Positions 52,484-64,000 are shown, counted from the stretch's first letter. The stretch: DNA of 64,000 nucleotides from Burkholderiales bacterium (GCA_947487165.1 CANKWX010000002.1:57589-121588); one strand, 5' to 3'. Notes: generated by a model not told the origin, from the letters alone. Program-made: numbers and translations.

Positions 52484-54067
52484 CTACTCCCACTCGATCG
52501 TCGCAGGCGGCTTGCTCGACACGTCATAAGCCACGCGATTAATTCCCCGCACCTCATTGATGATCCGACCCGAGACCTTCTTCAGCAGCGAATAGGGCAG
52601 CTCGGCCCAATCCGCCGTCATGAAGTCGCTGGTCTGGACTGCCCGCAGCGCCACGACATAGTCGTAGGTGCGGCCGTCGCCCATCACGCCCACGCTCTTG
52701 ACAGGCAGGAACACCGTGAAGGCCTGGCTGGTCTTGTCGTACCAGCTCTTGCCATCAACCGGATCGATGCAGGCGCGCAGTTCTTCGATGAAGATCGCAT
52801 CGGCGCGCTGCAGCAGTGACACGAATTCGGGCTTGATTTCGCCCAGGATCCGAACACCCAGCCCGGGGCCAGGAAAGGGATGCCGATAGACCATCTCATG
52901 CGGCAAACTGAGCGCCACACCCAGCTCACGCACCTCGTCCTTGAACAGATCGCGCAGGGGCTCGAGCAGCTTCAGGCCGAGCGTCTCGGGCAGGCCACCG
53001 ACATTGTGGTGGCTCTTGATGGTGGTGGCCTTCTTGGTCTTGGCACCGCCCGACTCGATCACATCCGGATAGATCGTGCCTTGTGCCAGCCATTTCGCAT
53101 TGCTCAGCTTGCCGGCTTCGCGCTGAAAGACCTCGACAAACTCACGGCCGATGATCTTGCGCTTGGCCTCGGGGTCGGTCACGCCCTTGAGCGCACCGAG
53201 AAACTCGGCGCTGGCATCGACATGAACGACTCGGGCGTTCAGCCGCCCCACGAACATCTCCATCACCATCTGCGCTTCGTTCAGACGCAGCAGGCCATGG
53301 TCGACAAAGACACAGGTGAGCTGATCGCCGATCGCGCGGTGAATGAGTGCCGCCGCGACACTTGAGTCGACCCCACCCGACAGACCGAGGATGACCTGCT
53401 CATCGCCGACCTGCTGACGGATGAGTGCCACCGCCTCGTCGATATGGTCACGCATCACCCAGTCGGGCCGCGCGCCAGCAATCTTGAGCACAAAGCGATC
53501 GAGCAGCGCCCTGCCCTGCACGGTGTGCGTCACTTCGGGGTGAAACTGCACCGCGTAATAGCCGCGCGATTCATCAGCCATGCCGGCAATCGGACAGCTC
53601 GGCGTACTGGCCATCAGTTTGAAGCCGGGCGGCAAGGCGGTGACTTTGTCGCCATGGCTCATCCAGACCTTGAGCATGCCGTGGCCTTCGGCGGTCGCGA
53701 AATCCTGAATGCCATCGAGCAAGCGGGTATGACCATGCGCCCGAACCTCTGCATAGCCAAACTCACGATGGTTACTGGCCTCGACCTCCCCGCCCTGCTG
53801 GACCGCCATCGTGAACATGCCGTAGCAGATGCCCAGCACCGGCACGCCGAGGTCCCAGACTGCCTGCGGCGCGCGCAGATCCTGCTCTTCGTAGGTACTG
53901 GCATGGCTGCCCGACAGGATGACGCCCTTGGGTGCGAACTCGCGCACAAAGGCATCGCTCACGTCATTGGGGTGAATCTCGCAGTAGACATTCGCCTCGC
54001 GCACCCGGCGAGCAATCAGTTGGGTGACTTGCGAGCCGAAGTCAAGGATCAGGATCCGGTCGTGCAT
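52484..54067 (-). CDS. guaA: GMP synthase (glutamine-hydrolysing)
   Basis: A 527-residue enzyme that converts XMP to GMP. The N-terminal glutaminase has the nucleophile in PVLGICYGM and His/Glu in FHPEVTH. The ATP-pyrophosphatase domain has the SGGVDSS P-loop. The C-terminus ends in the conserved PPATIEWE. It is downstream of guaB with a SIMPL-domain gene between. Confidence 0.98.
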   Translation of the reverse strand: MHDRILILDFGSQVTQLIARRVREANVYCEIHPNDVSDAFVREFAPKGVILSGSHASTYEEQDLRAPQAVWDLGVPVLGICYGMFTMAVQQGGEVEASNHREFGYAEVRAHGHTRLLDGIQDFATAEGHGMLKVWMSHGDKVTALPPGFKLMASTPSCPIAGMADESRGYYAVQFHPEVTHTVQGRALLDRFVLKIAGARPDWVMRDHIDEAVALIRQQVGDEQVILGLSGGVDSSVAAALIHRAIGDQLTCVFVDHGLLRLNEAQMVMEMFVGRLNARVVHVDASAEFLGALKGVTDPEAKRKIIGREFVEVFQREAGKLSNAKWLAQGTIYPDVIESGGAKTKKATTIKSHHNVGGLPETLGLKLLEPLRDLFKDEVRELGVALSLPHEMVYRHPFPGPGLGVRILGEIKPEFVSLLQRADAIFIEELRACIDPVDGKSWYDKTSQAFTVFLPVKSVGVMGDGRTYDYVVALRAVQTSDFMTADWAELPYSLLKKVSGRIINEVRGINRVAYDVSSKPPATIEWE

Positions 54068-54082
54068 GGCGTGAAATCGACC

Positions 54083-54799
54083 TCAGTCCTGAAGGTAATA
54101 CTCGATGGTCGAGACGACCCGCACCTTCTTGATGTGCGGCGTACTGGCATCGCGGTCTTCGATCGAGAACTGGCCCTGCGCGGCGCGCTTGACCTTGCCC
54201 AGCGCGCTTGCGGTGTCGGTGGCCAACTTGCCGGCCGACTCGCGGGCATTTTTGACCGCCTGCTCGATCATCACCGGCTTGATGGAGTTGAGGCCATCGA
54301 ACACGAACTGCACGCCCGGGCCTTCGCCTGACACCACGACGCCCTGCTTGCCCAGATCGCCGAGCTTGCCGATTGCCACCCTCACCTTATCGACCTTGGG
54401 CGTGTAGACAGTCACCACCGCCCTGCCCAGATAACGGAACTTGCCACTTTGTTCACCATATTCGCGAGCCTGACGATCGACGATTGTCGGTGGCCCGAAG
54501 GTGATCTCGGAGGGCTCGAACTCGCGCTCCTTCAGAAAGGCCTCAACCGCGGCCTTATGAGCTTCGAAACGCGCATAAAGCGCAGGCAGATCATTGTCGG
54601 TATCGGTATAGCTGATCGGCCAGATGGCCAGATTGGCCGGCACTTCGCGCTCGGCCAAGCCTTTGACCTCGACCGTTCTTTCCTGCGCGCGATACTTGAG
54701 AATTCCGGCCGACAGCGATATACCAAGGCCGACCAGGCCAAGCGCAAGCAGCGCACCGACGATGGCAGCGGCAATGGGTCCAGTGACTCGATCATTCAT
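54083..54799 (-). CDS. SIMPL-domain (DUF541) envelope protein
   Basis: A 238-residue protein from ATG 54799. One N-terminal membrane anchor (AAAIVGALLALGLVGLGI) is followed by a SIMPL domain (RTVEVKGLAEREVPANLAIWPI, then GVVVSGEGPGVQFVF). Relatives (YggE-like) have been linked to oxidative stress; the mechanism is unknown. It lies 1 bp after guaB and 15 bp before guaA, so it is co-transcribed with them. Confidence 0.87.
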   Translation of the reverse strand: MNDRVTGPIAAAIVGALLALGLVGLGISLSAGILKYRAQERTVEVKGLAEREVPANLAIWPISYTDTDNDLPALYARFEAHKAAVEAFLKEREFEPSEITFGPPTIVDRQAREYGEQSGKFRYLGRAVVTVYTPKVDKVRVAIGKLGDLGKQGVVVSGEGPGVQFVFDGLNSIKPVMIEQAVKNARESAGKLATDTASALGKVKRAAQGQFSIEDRDASTPHIKKVRVVSTIEYYLQD

Positions 54800-54800
54800 G

Positions 54801-56342
<1,542 letters not shown>

Positions 56343-56403
56343 TCAGCGCGTCCTGGACATAGGCTGCGAACACCACCCGGTCTGACTTCAAGGTTCAGGC
56401 GTC

Positions 56404-56925
56404 ATGCTGTCGCGTCACCTTCTTTCGATCCTTTTGCTGGCTCTCGCCGCCGCCGACGCAACTGCGCAATACAAATGGCGCGATGCCAATGGTCGAACGG
56501 TGTACTCCGACTTGCCACCTCCCGTTTCGGTCGCGCCCAGCGCGGTGCTCGATGCACCCGTGCGGCAGGCCCCTGCGGTAGCAACTATCGGACCGGGTGG
56601 CTCGGCGCAACAAGCGGTCGCACAGGACCAACCGGCGTCGGTCAACAAGGCGGCTGCACTGACGCCGGCTGATCGCGAGCTCGAATCGCGCAAGCGCGCC
56701 GCAGACAAAGCCGCCGCCGAGCGCAAGACCGCAGAAGCGGCAAATCGCGACCGCGAGTTGGCCGAGCAATGTGCGGTTGCACGCTCGAATCTCGCGGCGG
56801 CCGACAGCGGCATTCGCCTGGTGGAGTTCAACAGCAAGGGCGAGCGCGAAGTTCTTGATGATGCCCAGCGTGCCGCTCGGGCTGATCAGGCCCGCAACGT
56901 GATCAAGGCCGCCTGCAAGAGTTAG
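56404..56925 (+). CDS. DUF4124 exported protein
   Basis: A 173-residue protein with a signal peptide (SILLLALAAADATAQ). A DUF4124 motif (YKWRDANGRTVYSDLPPP) is followed by an Ala-rich linker and a charged coiled-coil region (RKRAADKAAAERKTAEAANRD). It diverges from guaB. Function is unknown. Confidence 0.83.
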   Translation: MLSRHLLSILLLALAAADATAQYKWRDANGRTVYSDLPPPVSVAPSAVLDAPVRQAPAVATIGPGGSAQQAVAQDQPASVNKAAALTPADRELESRKRAADKAAAERKTAEAANRDRELAEQCAVARSNLAAADSGIRLVEFNSKGEREVLDDAQRAARADQARNVIKAACKS

Positions 56926-56935
56926 GCGGCCAGGC

Positions 56936-57325
56936 CTAGACCGCGCGATCGGGCGTCCAGCGCCTCTCGCCGGCAAGGCGCCTGCGATGATCTGCCCTGC
57001 GCTGTCGGGCGATTTTCGGATCGACGATCACCCGGGGCAACAGTTCGATCCGATCACCATCGTGCAAGGGGTCGGTGAGCGCCACCCGACGACCGTAGCA
57101 GGCCACGCCAATTGAATCGCCTTCCCACGGCAGGCCTGCTTCGTCTGACGACCCACTGATCGAGCAATCGCCAATCAGCCGTGCCACCCCGCTGAGAGCC
57201 AAGGCCTGCGCCACCGTCGTGCCGCCATCAACATCCAGTGCAATGCGCAAGGGCGGATCGACCCCGATCCAGACCACCTCGATCGACAATCGCCCCACGG
57301 ATGCCGACTCAGGCGCCTCAGCCAT
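56936..57325 (-). CDS. rnfH: RnfH-family ubiquitin-fold protein
   Basis: A 129-residue beta-grasp protein (UPF0125; called RatB in E. coli). The start MAEAPESAS at 57325 overlaps ratA by 8 bp. Conserved are VEVVW-like IEVVWIG, GTTVAQALALSG, and GDRIELLPRVIVDPKIARQRRA. Function is unresolved. Confidence 0.9.
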   Translation of the reverse strand: MAEAPESASVGRLSIEVVWIGVDPPLRIALDVDGGTTVAQALALSGVARLIGDCSISGSSDEAGLPWEGDSIGVACYGRRVALTDPLHDGDRIELLPRVIVDPKIARQRRADHRRRLAGERRWTPDRAV

Positions 57326-57749
57326 ACAAGCTTTCAGCCCGCCGCACAAAGGCGTCGACGAAACTGCCGGCAATCTGGTCGAATACCGGGGACAAGGCGC
57401 GCGACAGCAGCGCGCCGGCAAAGACATAATCAAGCGAAAACTCAATTTTGCAGGCGTCGGCCCGTAAGGGCGTGAACAGCCAACGGCCATCGAGCTTCGA
57501 GAAAGGCCCATCGCGCAGCGTCATGCTGATGCGCTGGTCGCGGACCTGGCGGTTCTCGGTGGTAAACGACTGGCGCAGCCCGAGATAGTCGATTCGCAGC
57601 GTGGCCACCATGGAATCGTCGGTGCGCTCATGGATCTGCGCGCCGCCGCACCAAGGCAAAAAAAGCGGATAGTCCTCGACGCGCTCGACCAGCTCGAACA
57701 TGCGCGCAGCACCATAGGGAACGAGAACCGACTTGTTGACCAGCGGCAT
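57318..57749 (-). CDS. ratA: RatA (COQ10/START-like)
   Basis: A 143-residue START-fold protein: VNKSVLVPYGAARMFELVERVEDYPLFLPWC, and C-terminal FDQIAGSFVDAFVRRAE. In E. coli RatA was described as a toxin blocking 70S assembly, but its fold suggests lipid or quinone binding. Located with rnfH and divergent smpB, the standard order. Confidence 0.93.
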   Translation of the reverse strand: MPLVNKSVLVPYGAARMFELVERVEDYPLFLPWCGGAQIHERTDDSMVATLRIDYLGLRQSFTTENRQVRDQRISMTLRDGPFSKLDGRWLFTPLRADACKIEFSLDYVFAGALLSRALSPVFDQIAGSFVDAFVRRAESLYG

Positions 57750-57841
57750 GCGAGGCTCTGGGTTGGGCTTGACTGACGCAGGCCGGGGCGGGCTGCTAGA
57801 CTCGACCGAATTCTACCCGGCCGTCGTCATGACGGCACACC

Positions 57842-58300
57842 ATGAGCATTGTCGACAATCGCAAGGCCTTCCACGATTTCTTCATCGAGGAGAAGTTCGA
57901 GGCAGGGCTGGTTCTGGAGGGCTGGGAGGTCAAAGCCATCCGCGCCGGCCGAGCCCACCTCAAAGAGGCCTATGTCATCGTGCGCGGTGCAGAGCTGGCT
58001 CTGCTAGGCGCGCACATCTCGCCGCTGACTGCCGCATCGACCCATGTCAACCCCGACCCCACCCGCACCCGCAAGCTGCTGATGCATGGACACGAGATCG
58101 CAAAGCTGATCGGCAAGGTTGAGCGCGCCGGCTTCACGCTGGTACCACTTGACCTGCATTACAAGGGCGGGCGGATCAAGCTTGAAGTCGGGCTTGCCAA
58201 GGGCAAGAAGCAATACGACAAACGCGACGCCGAGCGCGAACGCGAGTGGCAGCGCGAAAAGCAGCGCATCGTGAAGAGCGGTACCCGGGTTTCAGGCTGA
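57842..58300 (+). CDS. smpB: SsrA-binding protein SmpB
   Basis: A 152-residue tmRNA-binding protein for ribosome rescue. It has the N-terminal [25 protein letters not shown], the central [28 protein letters not shown], and a basic C-terminal tail. Confidence 0.98.
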   Translation: MSIVDNRKAFHDFFIEEKFEAGLVLEGWEVKAIRAGRAHLKEAYVIVRGAELALLGAHISPLTAASTHVNPDPTRTRKLLMHGHEIAKLIGKVERAGFTLVPLDLHYKGGRIKLEVGLAKGKKQYDKRDAEREREWQREKQRIVKSGTRVSG

Positions 58301-58305
58301 GGTGC

Positions 58306-59253
58306 TCAGGCCGGCGGACGCACCGCAGGCGTCCCGGCCACCGGCTGCTTCACGACCGTCATCGCGCTGGCAATCAGCGATGACATATCGGCCAGATTGG
58401 CCGGCACGATCAGGGTATTGCCCTGGCGCGCCAGCTCGCCGAAAGCCTGGACATACTGCTCGGCGATCTTGAGGTTGACCGCATTCATGCCGCCCGGACG
58501 CTCAATGGCCTGGGCAATGCGCTCGAGCGCCGCCGCGGTTGCGCCAGCCACCGACAAAATCGCTGCAGCCTGACCCTGCGCTCTGTTGATCTCAGCCTGC
58601 TTGTCACCCTCTGAGCGCTGAATCGAGGCTTCGCGCTCGCCGGTTGCGATATTGATCTGCTCCTGCTTGCGGCCTTCCGATGCAGCGATCAGGGCGCGCT
58701 TTTCGCGCTCGGCGGTGATCTGCGCCTGCATCGAGCGCAGGATCTCGGCCGGCGGCGTGAGGTCCTTGATCTCGTAGCGAAGCACCTTCACGCCCCAGCT
58801 CATCGCCGCCTCATCAAGCGCCGAGACCACGCTGCTGTTGATGAAATCGCGCTCCTCGAAGGTTCGATCAAGCTCCAGTCGGCCAATCACCGAGCGCAGC
58901 GTGGTCTGCGAAAGCTGGGTGATCGCCACGATGAAATTGGATGAGCCGTAAGAGGCACGGGTGGGATCAGTGACCTGAAAATAGAGCACACCGTCGACGG
59001 TCAGCTGGGTGTTGTCCTTGGTGATGCAGACCTGGCTCGGGACATCCATCGGGATTTCCTTGAGCAGATGCTTGTAGGCCACCCGGTCGATGAAGGGCAC
59101 CACGAACGACAGACCAGGCGTCAGCGTGCGATGGTATTTGCCCAGCCGTTCGACCACCCAGGCATGCTGCTGCGGCACGACCTTGAGCATCTGGATGATG
59201 ACCACCACGGCCAGGACCAGGACCACTGCGGCGATGACACTGCTTCCGATCAT
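58306..59253 (-). CDS. qmcA: SPFH/stomatin-like protein (QmcA)
   Basis: A 315-residue protein with an N-terminal membrane helix (VIAAVVLVLAVVVIIQML), an SPFH domain (VPFIDRVAYKHLLKEIPMDVPSQ, LRSVIGRLELDRTFEERD) and a coiled coil (AEREKRALIAASEGRKQEQI). It forms membrane microdomain scaffolds and works with the NfeD-like partner just upstream. Confidence 0.95.
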   Translation of the reverse strand: MIGSSVIAAVVLVLAVVVIIQMLKVVPQQHAWVVERLGKYHRTLTPGLSFVVPFIDRVAYKHLLKEIPMDVPSQVCITKDNTQLTVDGVLYFQVTDPTRASYGSSNFIVAITQLSQTTLRSVIGRLELDRTFEERDFINSSVVSALDEAAMSWGVKVLRYEIKDLTPPAEILRSMQAQITAEREKRALIAASEGRKQEQINIATGEREASIQRSEGDKQAEINRAQGQAAAILSVAGATAAALERIAQAIERPGGMNAVNLKIAEQYVQAFGELARQGNTLIVPANLADMSSLIASAMTVVKQPVAGTPAVRPPA

Positions 59254-59320
59254 TCATTCCTCTCTTGCTTGATGGCCGGCAATCGTCACCGCCGGGTAGT
59301 GTCGGCTTTGCGCGCCGCTA

Positions 59321-59746
59321 TCAATGGCGGCTGAGCACCAGCTGGTTGCCCACGACCTCTTGAATGACGAACTCACCCGTCTCCGGCGTCTGTCCGCTGG
59401 CGATTCGGGCGGTCCATTGTGTACCGCGATACTGGACGCGGGCCAGGCCATTGGCATCCCAGGCATCGACCTGAACCCGTTCGCCGATGTCGGCGAGGAC
59501 ATCGGCGTTGCGCCCGGCCGGCAGCCGGGAGGGCGCGCCGGTACGCGAACGCCGCACCCAGGCGGCCCCTGCCAGACTGATCGCCGCCGCTGTCAGGCAC
59601 TGCAGCCAGAGCGGGCCGTTGAGGGACGCTGCGACACCTGCAGCCACGCAGCCGCAGGCGATGACAAGCAGGTAGAAGGTGCCGGTGACCAGTTCAAGGA
59701 TCCCCAGGCCCAGCGCCAGCAACCACCACCAGTATTGAATCGACAT
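59321..59746 (-). CDS. NfeD-like membrane protein
   Basis: A 141-residue protein with a start at MSIQYWWWLL. Two or three membrane helices (LLALGLGILELVTGTFYLLVIACGC...) are followed by a C-terminal OB fold (GERVQVDAWDANGLARVQYRGTQW). It is the usual partner of the stomatin-like protein. Confidence 0.92.
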   Translation of the reverse strand: MSIQYWWWLLALGLGILELVTGTFYLLVIACGCVAAGVAASLNGPLWLQCLTAAAISLAGAAWVRRSRTGAPSRLPAGRNADVLADIGERVQVDAWDANGLARVQYRGTQWTARIASGQTPETGEFVIQEVVGNQLVLSRH

Positions 59747-59977
59747 AGCTCCCAAGGATCTCAAGGGTTGATGCGCAGGTCAATCAGGGCCTTGTACCGG
59801 CGTCCTGGCAGCGATGTCGCGAGCAGACAGACCCGCTGCAAATAGCAGTGGCAATCGACGAAGGGCTGCTGGTAACCTTTGCGGTCAATCGAACGATGTT
59901 TTTGACCGTGTCACAGTTCTTGCGTTCGACTTGCCCGGCCCGTCACCTTACTGATCCCACCCCTGGAGAATGATTCA

Positions 59978-61123
59978 ATGAAGCTTGTCAAGACCGTATT
60001 AGGCATGGCTGTTACCACTGCATTTGTGAGCTTGTCGGCACCGGCTTCGGCTCAGCTTGTGGTCAAGATCGGCCATGTCGGCCCGCTCACCGGCGCGATT
60101 GCGCACCTGGGCAAAGACAACGAACTCGGCGCCAAACTGGCCATCGAAGACCTCAACGCGAAGGGCATCAAGATCGGCGGCCAGACCGTCAAGTTCGAAC
60201 TGATCGCCGAAGACGACGGTGCCGATCCCAAGCAGGGCACGGCCGCTGCCACCAAACTGGTTGATGCCAAGGTCAATGGCGTGATCGGTCACCTGAATTC
60301 GGGCACCACCATCCCGGCTTCCAAGATCTATCACGACGCCGGCATCGTCCAGATCTCGCCGTCGGCCACCAACCCCAAGTACACCATGCAGGGTTTCAAG
60401 ACCGCGTTTCGCGTGGTCGCCAATGATGGCCAGCTCGGCGGCGTCATGGGTCGCTATGCAGTCAAAGATCTGAAGGCCAAGAGCATCGCCATCATCGACG
60501 ACCGCACAGCCTATGGTCAGGGCGTGGCAGACGAGTTCGAGAAATCGGTCAAGGCAGCCGGTGGCAAAGTGGTGGGTCGTGAATTCACCAACGACAAGGC
60601 CACCGACTTCAACGCCATCCTGACCAAGCTCAAGGGTGCGAAGCCCGACGTGGTCTTTTATGGCGGCATGGACGCGGTGGCAGGCCCGATGCTGCGCCAG
60701 ATGAAGCAGCTGGGCATCGACGCCAAATTCATGGGCGGTGACGGTATCTGCTCAAGCGAACTGATCAAGCTTGCCGGCGACGGCATGGGCGACGGACAGG
60801 TGATCTGCGCGGAAGCCGGCGGTGTCAGCCCGGACAAGGCAGCAGCACTCGACGCCTGGAAAGCCAGCTTCAAGAAGCGCACCGGCACTGACGTGCAAAT
60901 CTATGCACCCTATGTCTATGACGCGACGATGGCGATGGCAACCGCCATGCAAAACGCCAACTCGGCCGATCCGAAGAAGTATCTGCCTGCGCTGTCCAAG
61001 GTCAGCTATGACGGCGTGACCGGCAAGATCGCCTTCGACTCGAAAGGCGACATTCTCAACGGTGCGCTGACCTTCTATACCTACAAGGGCGGCAAGCGTG
61101 AAATGATGATGGTCGTTCGCTGA
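59978..61123 (+). CDS. Branched-chain amino-acid ABC transporter binding protein
   Basis: A 381-residue periplasmic binding protein of the LivJ/LivK type with a signal peptide (cleavage after ASAQ). Motifs include KIGHVGPLTGAIAHLGKDNELGA and the hinge GRYAVKDLKAKSIAIIDDRTAYGQG. The ABC permease and ATPase genes are not nearby, so it serves a transporter elsewhere. The start follows CCTGGAGA. Confidence 0.93.
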   Translation: MKLVKTVLGMAVTTAFVSLSAPASAQLVVKIGHVGPLTGAIAHLGKDNELGAKLAIEDLNAKGIKIGGQTVKFELIAEDDGADPKQGTAAATKLVDAKVNGVIGHLNSGTTIPASKIYHDAGIVQISPSATNPKYTMQGFKTAFRVVANDGQLGGVMGRYAVKDLKAKSIAIIDDRTAYGQGVADEFEKSVKAAGGKVVGREFTNDKATDFNAILTKLKGAKPDVVFYGGMDAVAGPMLRQMKQLGIDAKFMGGDGICSSELIKLAGDGMGDGQVICAEAGGVSPDKAAALDAWKASFKKRTGTDVQIYAPYVYDATMAMATAMQNANSADPKKYLPALSKVSYDGVTGKIAFDSKGDILNGALTFYTYKGGKREMMMVVR

Positions 61124-61180
61124 TCGGCAACGGCAGTCATGACAGAGGGGCCGGCCGACAGGTTGGCCCCGAAACAACTG

Positions 61181-61206
61181 AAGGCGCCGGATTCGGCGCC
61201 TTTTTC
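61181..61206 (+). terminator. Rho-independent terminator
   Basis: Stem AAGGCGCCG/CGGCGCCTT with loop GATT and a run of T, 57 bp after the LivK-like stop. It lies between that gene and the META-domain gene. Confidence 0.85.
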
Positions 61207-61222
61207 AATTTGGAGACAACAG

Positions 61223-62002
61223 ATGTCAGCGAGCAAACCGCGCGCAGGACGGATGATTGCGTCTGCCCTGATCGGGGCATTTCTGATTGCCGGATGCGCC
61301 ACCCCTCAGGTGCCGCTCGGGCAGCCGGGTTCTCTGCCAAAGCCGGTCGAGCTTGCGCCACCCGGTGCAATCGGTGAGGGCAGCTCGCCCGGACCAGCCC
61401 CTGCTGCCGGCACCAAGCCGGCCGCCGTCGGACCGTCGCTTGCTGCCTCAAGCTGGTACTGGCTCGGAACGATCGGCACGGGCGAATTTGCCGCACCGGC
61501 GGATCCCGGCAGTTTCAACCTCGAGTTTCTTGATGGCGGGCAACTGGCCGCGCAAATCGACTGCAATCGAGGCAGCTCAAGCTGGCGACAGGACGGCAGT
61601 TCGCTGAGGATCGGCCCGCTGGCCACCACCCGCATGGCCTGCCCGCCCGGATCAGAGGCGACACGCTTTGGTCGTCAGCTCGGACAGGTCAGATCGGCCG
61701 CACTGGTGCGCGGATTGCTCGAACTGCGCACCGAGGAGGCCGCAACGATGGTCTTCGCACGCGACCCGGATTGGCGACTGAACAGCTACGATTGCCCGGG
61801 AGGCTCACCGATGCAGGTTGCGGTTGGCGGTGGACAGGCCGTGGTTCGCCTGCGCACAGACAGCTGGTTGCTCGCCCAGCAGACCGCCGGATCGGGCCAG
61901 CGCTATACCCAGGGCAATGCAATCCTGATTATTCGCGGACCAGATGCGAATCTGATTGTCGGCGGCAAGCAGATCGCCGGGCCCTGCTCCACACGTCGCT
62001 GA
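61223..62002 (+). CDS. META + MliC-type lipoprotein
   Basis: A 259-residue protein from ATG 61223. A lipobox (FLIAGC, Cys near residue 24) is followed by a Pro/Ala linker, a META/HslJ-like domain (SWYWLGTIG, FNLEFLDGGQLAAQIDCNRGSS, TRMACPPG) and a C-terminal MliC-like domain (YDCPGGSPMQV, SGQRYTQGNAILIIRGPDANLIV and a final Cys). MliC proteins inhibit C-type lysozyme in the periplasm, so a protective role against host or predator lysozyme is likely. Confidence 0.82.
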   Translation: MSASKPRAGRMIASALIGAFLIAGCATPQVPLGQPGSLPKPVELAPPGAIGEGSSPGPAPAAGTKPAAVGPSLAASSWYWLGTIGTGEFAAPADPGSFNLEFLDGGQLAAQIDCNRGSSSWRQDGSSLRIGPLATTRMACPPGSEATRFGRQLGQVRSAALVRGLLELRTEEAATMVFARDPDWRLNSYDCPGGSPMQVAVGGGQAVVRLRTDSWLLAQQTAGSGQRYTQGNAILIIRGPDANLIVGGKQIAGPCSTRR

Positions 62003-62004
62003 AC

Positions 62005-62032
62005 CGATTCGGGTGGACGTCCACCCGAATCG
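62005..62032. terminator. 28-bp perfect palindrome between convergent genes
   Basis: Two 14-bp arms (CGATTCGGGTGGAC and its complement) without a loop, directly after the META gene and 16 bp before the ppsA stop. Without a T-run it may end transcripts from both sides or stabilise 3' ends. Confidence 0.6.
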
Positions 62033-62047
62033 TGCCGCGCCGGGGCC

Positions 62048-64000
62048 TTAGCCGGCCGCGCGGCGCTCGGCAAGCATGCGCCAGGTATCGATCACGGTGT
62101 CAGGATTGAGCGAGATCGAGGCGATACCCTGATCCATCAGCCATTCGGCCAGATCCGGATGATCGGATGGGCCCTGGCCGCAGATGCCGACGTATTTGCC
62201 CGCCTGCAAACACGCCTTGATCGCGCGTTCGAGGAGGGCCTTGACCGCCGGATCGCGCTCATCGAAGCCCTCGGCCACCAGACCCGAATCGCGGTCGAGC
62301 CCGAGGGTCAGCTGCGTGAGATCGTTGGAGCCGATCGAAAAACCGTCGAAGTGTTCGAGAAACTGCTCGGCCAGGATGGCGTTGGACGGAATCTCGCACA
62401 TCATGATGATGCGCAAGCCGCCGCTGCCGTCGGGGTTGCCACCCTCGCCCCGCTTGAGGCCATTGAGCGCCAGCAGTTTGACCACTTTCTCGGCTTCGCC
62501 CACGGTGCGCACGAAAGGCACCATCAGCTCGACATTGGTCAGCCCCATGACTTCACGCACCCTTTTCATGGCGCGGCATTCCATCTCGAAGCACTCGGCG
62601 AAGTCTTTCGAGACATAGCGCGACGCCCCCCGAAAGCCGAGCATCGGGTTCTCTTCTTCGGGCTCATACCTCGAGCCACCGATCAGCTTGCGGTACTCGT
62701 TGGACTTGAAATCGGAGAGCCGGACGATGACCGTGCGTGGCCAGAACGCGGCGGCAATCGTGGCGATACCCTCGGAAAGCTTGTCTACATAGAAGGCGCG
62801 CGGGCTGGAATGACCGCGGGCGATGCTCTCGACCGCCTTTTTCAGGTTCGGGTCGACATTCGGATAGTCGAGGATAGCCTTGGGATGGACGCCAATGTTG
62901 TTATTGATGATGAATTCGAGGCGCGCCAGCCCCACGCCATGGCTGGGCAACTGGGCAAACTCGAAGGCGAGCTGCGGGTTGCCGACGTTCATCATGATCT
63001 TCAGGCCGATGTCGGGCTGCGCCGAGGTGCTCAACTCGGTGATCTCGGTCTCGAGCATGCCGTCGTAGACAAAACCGGTATCGCCCTCGGCACACGACAC
63101 CGTCACCAGCGCGCCGTCGCCCAGGCGGTCGGTGGCGTCACCGCAGCCCACGACCGCCGGAATGCCAAGCTCGCGCGCGATGATCGCCGCGTGGCAGGTT
63201 CTTCCGCCCCGATTGGTGACAATCGCCGAGGCGCGCTTCATCACCGGCTCCCAGTTGGGATCGGTCATGTCGGTGACCAGCACATCGCCGGGCTGGACCC
63301 GTGCCATCTCGCTGGCATCGCCGACCACCCGCACCGGGCCGGCACCGACCTTCTGGCCGATCGCACGGCCACTCACCAGCACATCCGAGGTCGATTTGAG
63401 GCGGAACTTCAGTTGTCGCCCCTCGGCGGCCATTGACTTCACCGTCTCGGGTCGAGCCTGCAGGATGTAAAGCTTGCCGTCGAGACCGTCGCGGCCCCAT
63501 TCGATATCCATCGGACGGCCATAGTGCTTCTCGATGATCACCGCATAGCGGGCCAACTCGATCACTTCATCGTCGGTGAGCGAATAGCGGGTGCGCAATT
63601 CGACAGGGGTATCGACGATCCGGACCGCAGGACCCTGCCCTTGCCCGTCTGCAGACAGATTGCCGAACTCCATCTTGACCAGTTTGGAGCCAAGCTGGCG
63701 CCGGATGATCGGCAGCTTGCCGGCCGCAAGCATCGGTTTATGCACATAGAACTCGTCGGGATTGACCGCGCCCTGGACCACGGTCTCGCCCAGACCCCAG
63801 GCACTGGTGATCAGAACGGCATCCGGAAAACCCGACTCGGTGTCGATGGTGAACATCACGCCCGAGGCGCCGAGATCGCTGCGCACCATGCGCTGCACGC
63901 CAACCGACAGCGCCACATCGGCATGCGCGAAGCCCTTGTGGACCCGATAGGAAATCGCCCTGTCGTTGTAGAGCGAGGCAAAGACATGGCGCAGGCGATC
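62048..64000 (-). CDS. ppsA: Phosphoenolpyruvate synthase, 3' part
   Basis: About 650 C-terminal codons are present; the gene continues past the window's right edge (the frame is open to base 64000, so the ATG at 63916 is internal). The enzyme makes PEP from pyruvate and ATP. The phospho-histidine is in [23 protein letters not shown], the PEP-binding barrel has [10 protein letters not shown], and [18 protein letters not shown] and [12 protein letters not shown] are near the C-terminus. Confidence 0.97.
   Translation of the reverse strand, partial: DRLRHVFASLYNDRAISYRVHKGFAHADVALSVGVQRMVRSDLGASGVMFTIDTESGFPDAVLITSAWGLGETVVQGAVNPDEFYVHKPMLAAGKLPIIRRQLGSKLVKMEFGNLSADGQGQGPAVRIVDTPVELRTRYSLTDDEVIELARYAVIIEKHYGRPMDIEWGRDGLDGKLYILQARPETVKSMAAEGRQLKFRLKSTSDVLVSGRAIGQKVGAGPVRVVGDASEMARVQPGDVLVTDMTDPNWEPVMKRASAIVTNRGGRTCHAAIIARELGIPAVVGCGDATDRLGDGALVTVSCAEGDTGFVYDGMLETEITELSTSAQPDIGLKIMMNVGNPQLAFEFAQLPSHGVGLARLEFIINNNIGVHPKAILDYPNVDPNLKKAVESIARGHSSPRAFYVDKLSEGIATIAAAFWPRTVIVRLSDFKSNEYRKLIGGSRYEPEEENPMLGFRGASRYVSKDFAECFEMECRAMKRVREVMGLTNVELMVPFVRTVGEAEKVVKLLALNGLKRGEGGNPDGSGGLRIIMMCEIPSNAILAEQFLEHFDGFSIGSNDLTQLTLGLDRDSGLVAEGFDERDPAVKALLERAIKACLQAGKYVGICGQGPSDHPDLAEWLMDQGIASISLNPDTVIDTWRMLAERRAAG

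Overview
The window is a high-GC stretch of a proteobacterial chromosome. The block guaA-guaB-(DUF4124)-rnfH-ratA-smpB, a LivK-type binding protein and ppsA, together with several PEP-CTERM proteins, best fit a betaproteobacterium of the order Burkholderiales. This placement rests on gene order and protein character, not on a search. No tRNA, rRNA or CRISPR array was seen.

Layout. 1-10 kb: the end of a PEP-CTERM GDSL esterase, an SRPBCC protein, a lipoprotein hydrolase, a chemotaxis receptor, an ABC1 kinase, an amidase and a DUF2950/DUF3300 pair, with a (CGRCA)16 microsatellite upstream of the kinase. 10.4-20.1 kb: a tightly packed plus-strand series. It holds a renalase-like oxidoreductase, a DCC protein, a Cys-rich mini-protein, cytochrome b561, an opgH-like glucosyltransferase cut by an in-frame TGA, an unknown lipoprotein, and then a RibD-like reductase, a zinc-less MDR dehydrogenase, a divergent 6-pyruvoyltetrahydropterin-synthase-like protein, a GT4 glycosyltransferase and a methyltransferase. 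A cryptochrome/photolyase-family gene converges on the end of this set. The last five look like an uncharacterised pathway for a modified, perhaps glycosylated, pterin. 21.9-28 kb: a secreted methyltransferase-like protein, a two-subunit molybdenum hydroxylase with an AraC regulator, and a vanadium-haloperoxidase-like protein, followed by decayed gene fragments.

28.7-41 kb is the accessory region. Its core is a 7.2 kb unit (30191-37390) with IS66-type ends in inverted orientation and an 8-bp direct repeat (AGTTCTGC) directly outside both ends, so the whole unit appears to have transposed as one. Inside are IS66 and IS91 remnants, a truncated photolyase-like gene, a PEP-CTERM gene, a large secreted ExeM/NucH-type nuclease, and an in-frame chimera joining IS66 TnpA, IS66 TnpC and the methyltransferase MetW. 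Beyond it lie a HigBA module, another PEP-CTERM gene and a TumE/TumA-like toxin-antitoxin pair.

41.4-50.8 kb is a metal-uptake locus, most likely for zinc. A Fur-type box precedes a TonB receptor, an ABC ATPase with two DUF3526-type permeases, a Fur/Zur-family repressor, ZnuC-, ZnuB- and ZnuA-like proteins and a ZrgA-like (DUF2796) periplasmic protein. A second HigBA module follows, with a palindromic operator and a 157-bp block that also occurs next to the first HigBA. 52.5-64 kb is conserved housekeeping: guaA, a SIMPL-domain protein, guaB, DUF4124, rnfH, ratA, smpB, a qmcA/nfeD pair, a LivK-like protein, a META+MliC lipoprotein and the 3' part of ppsA.
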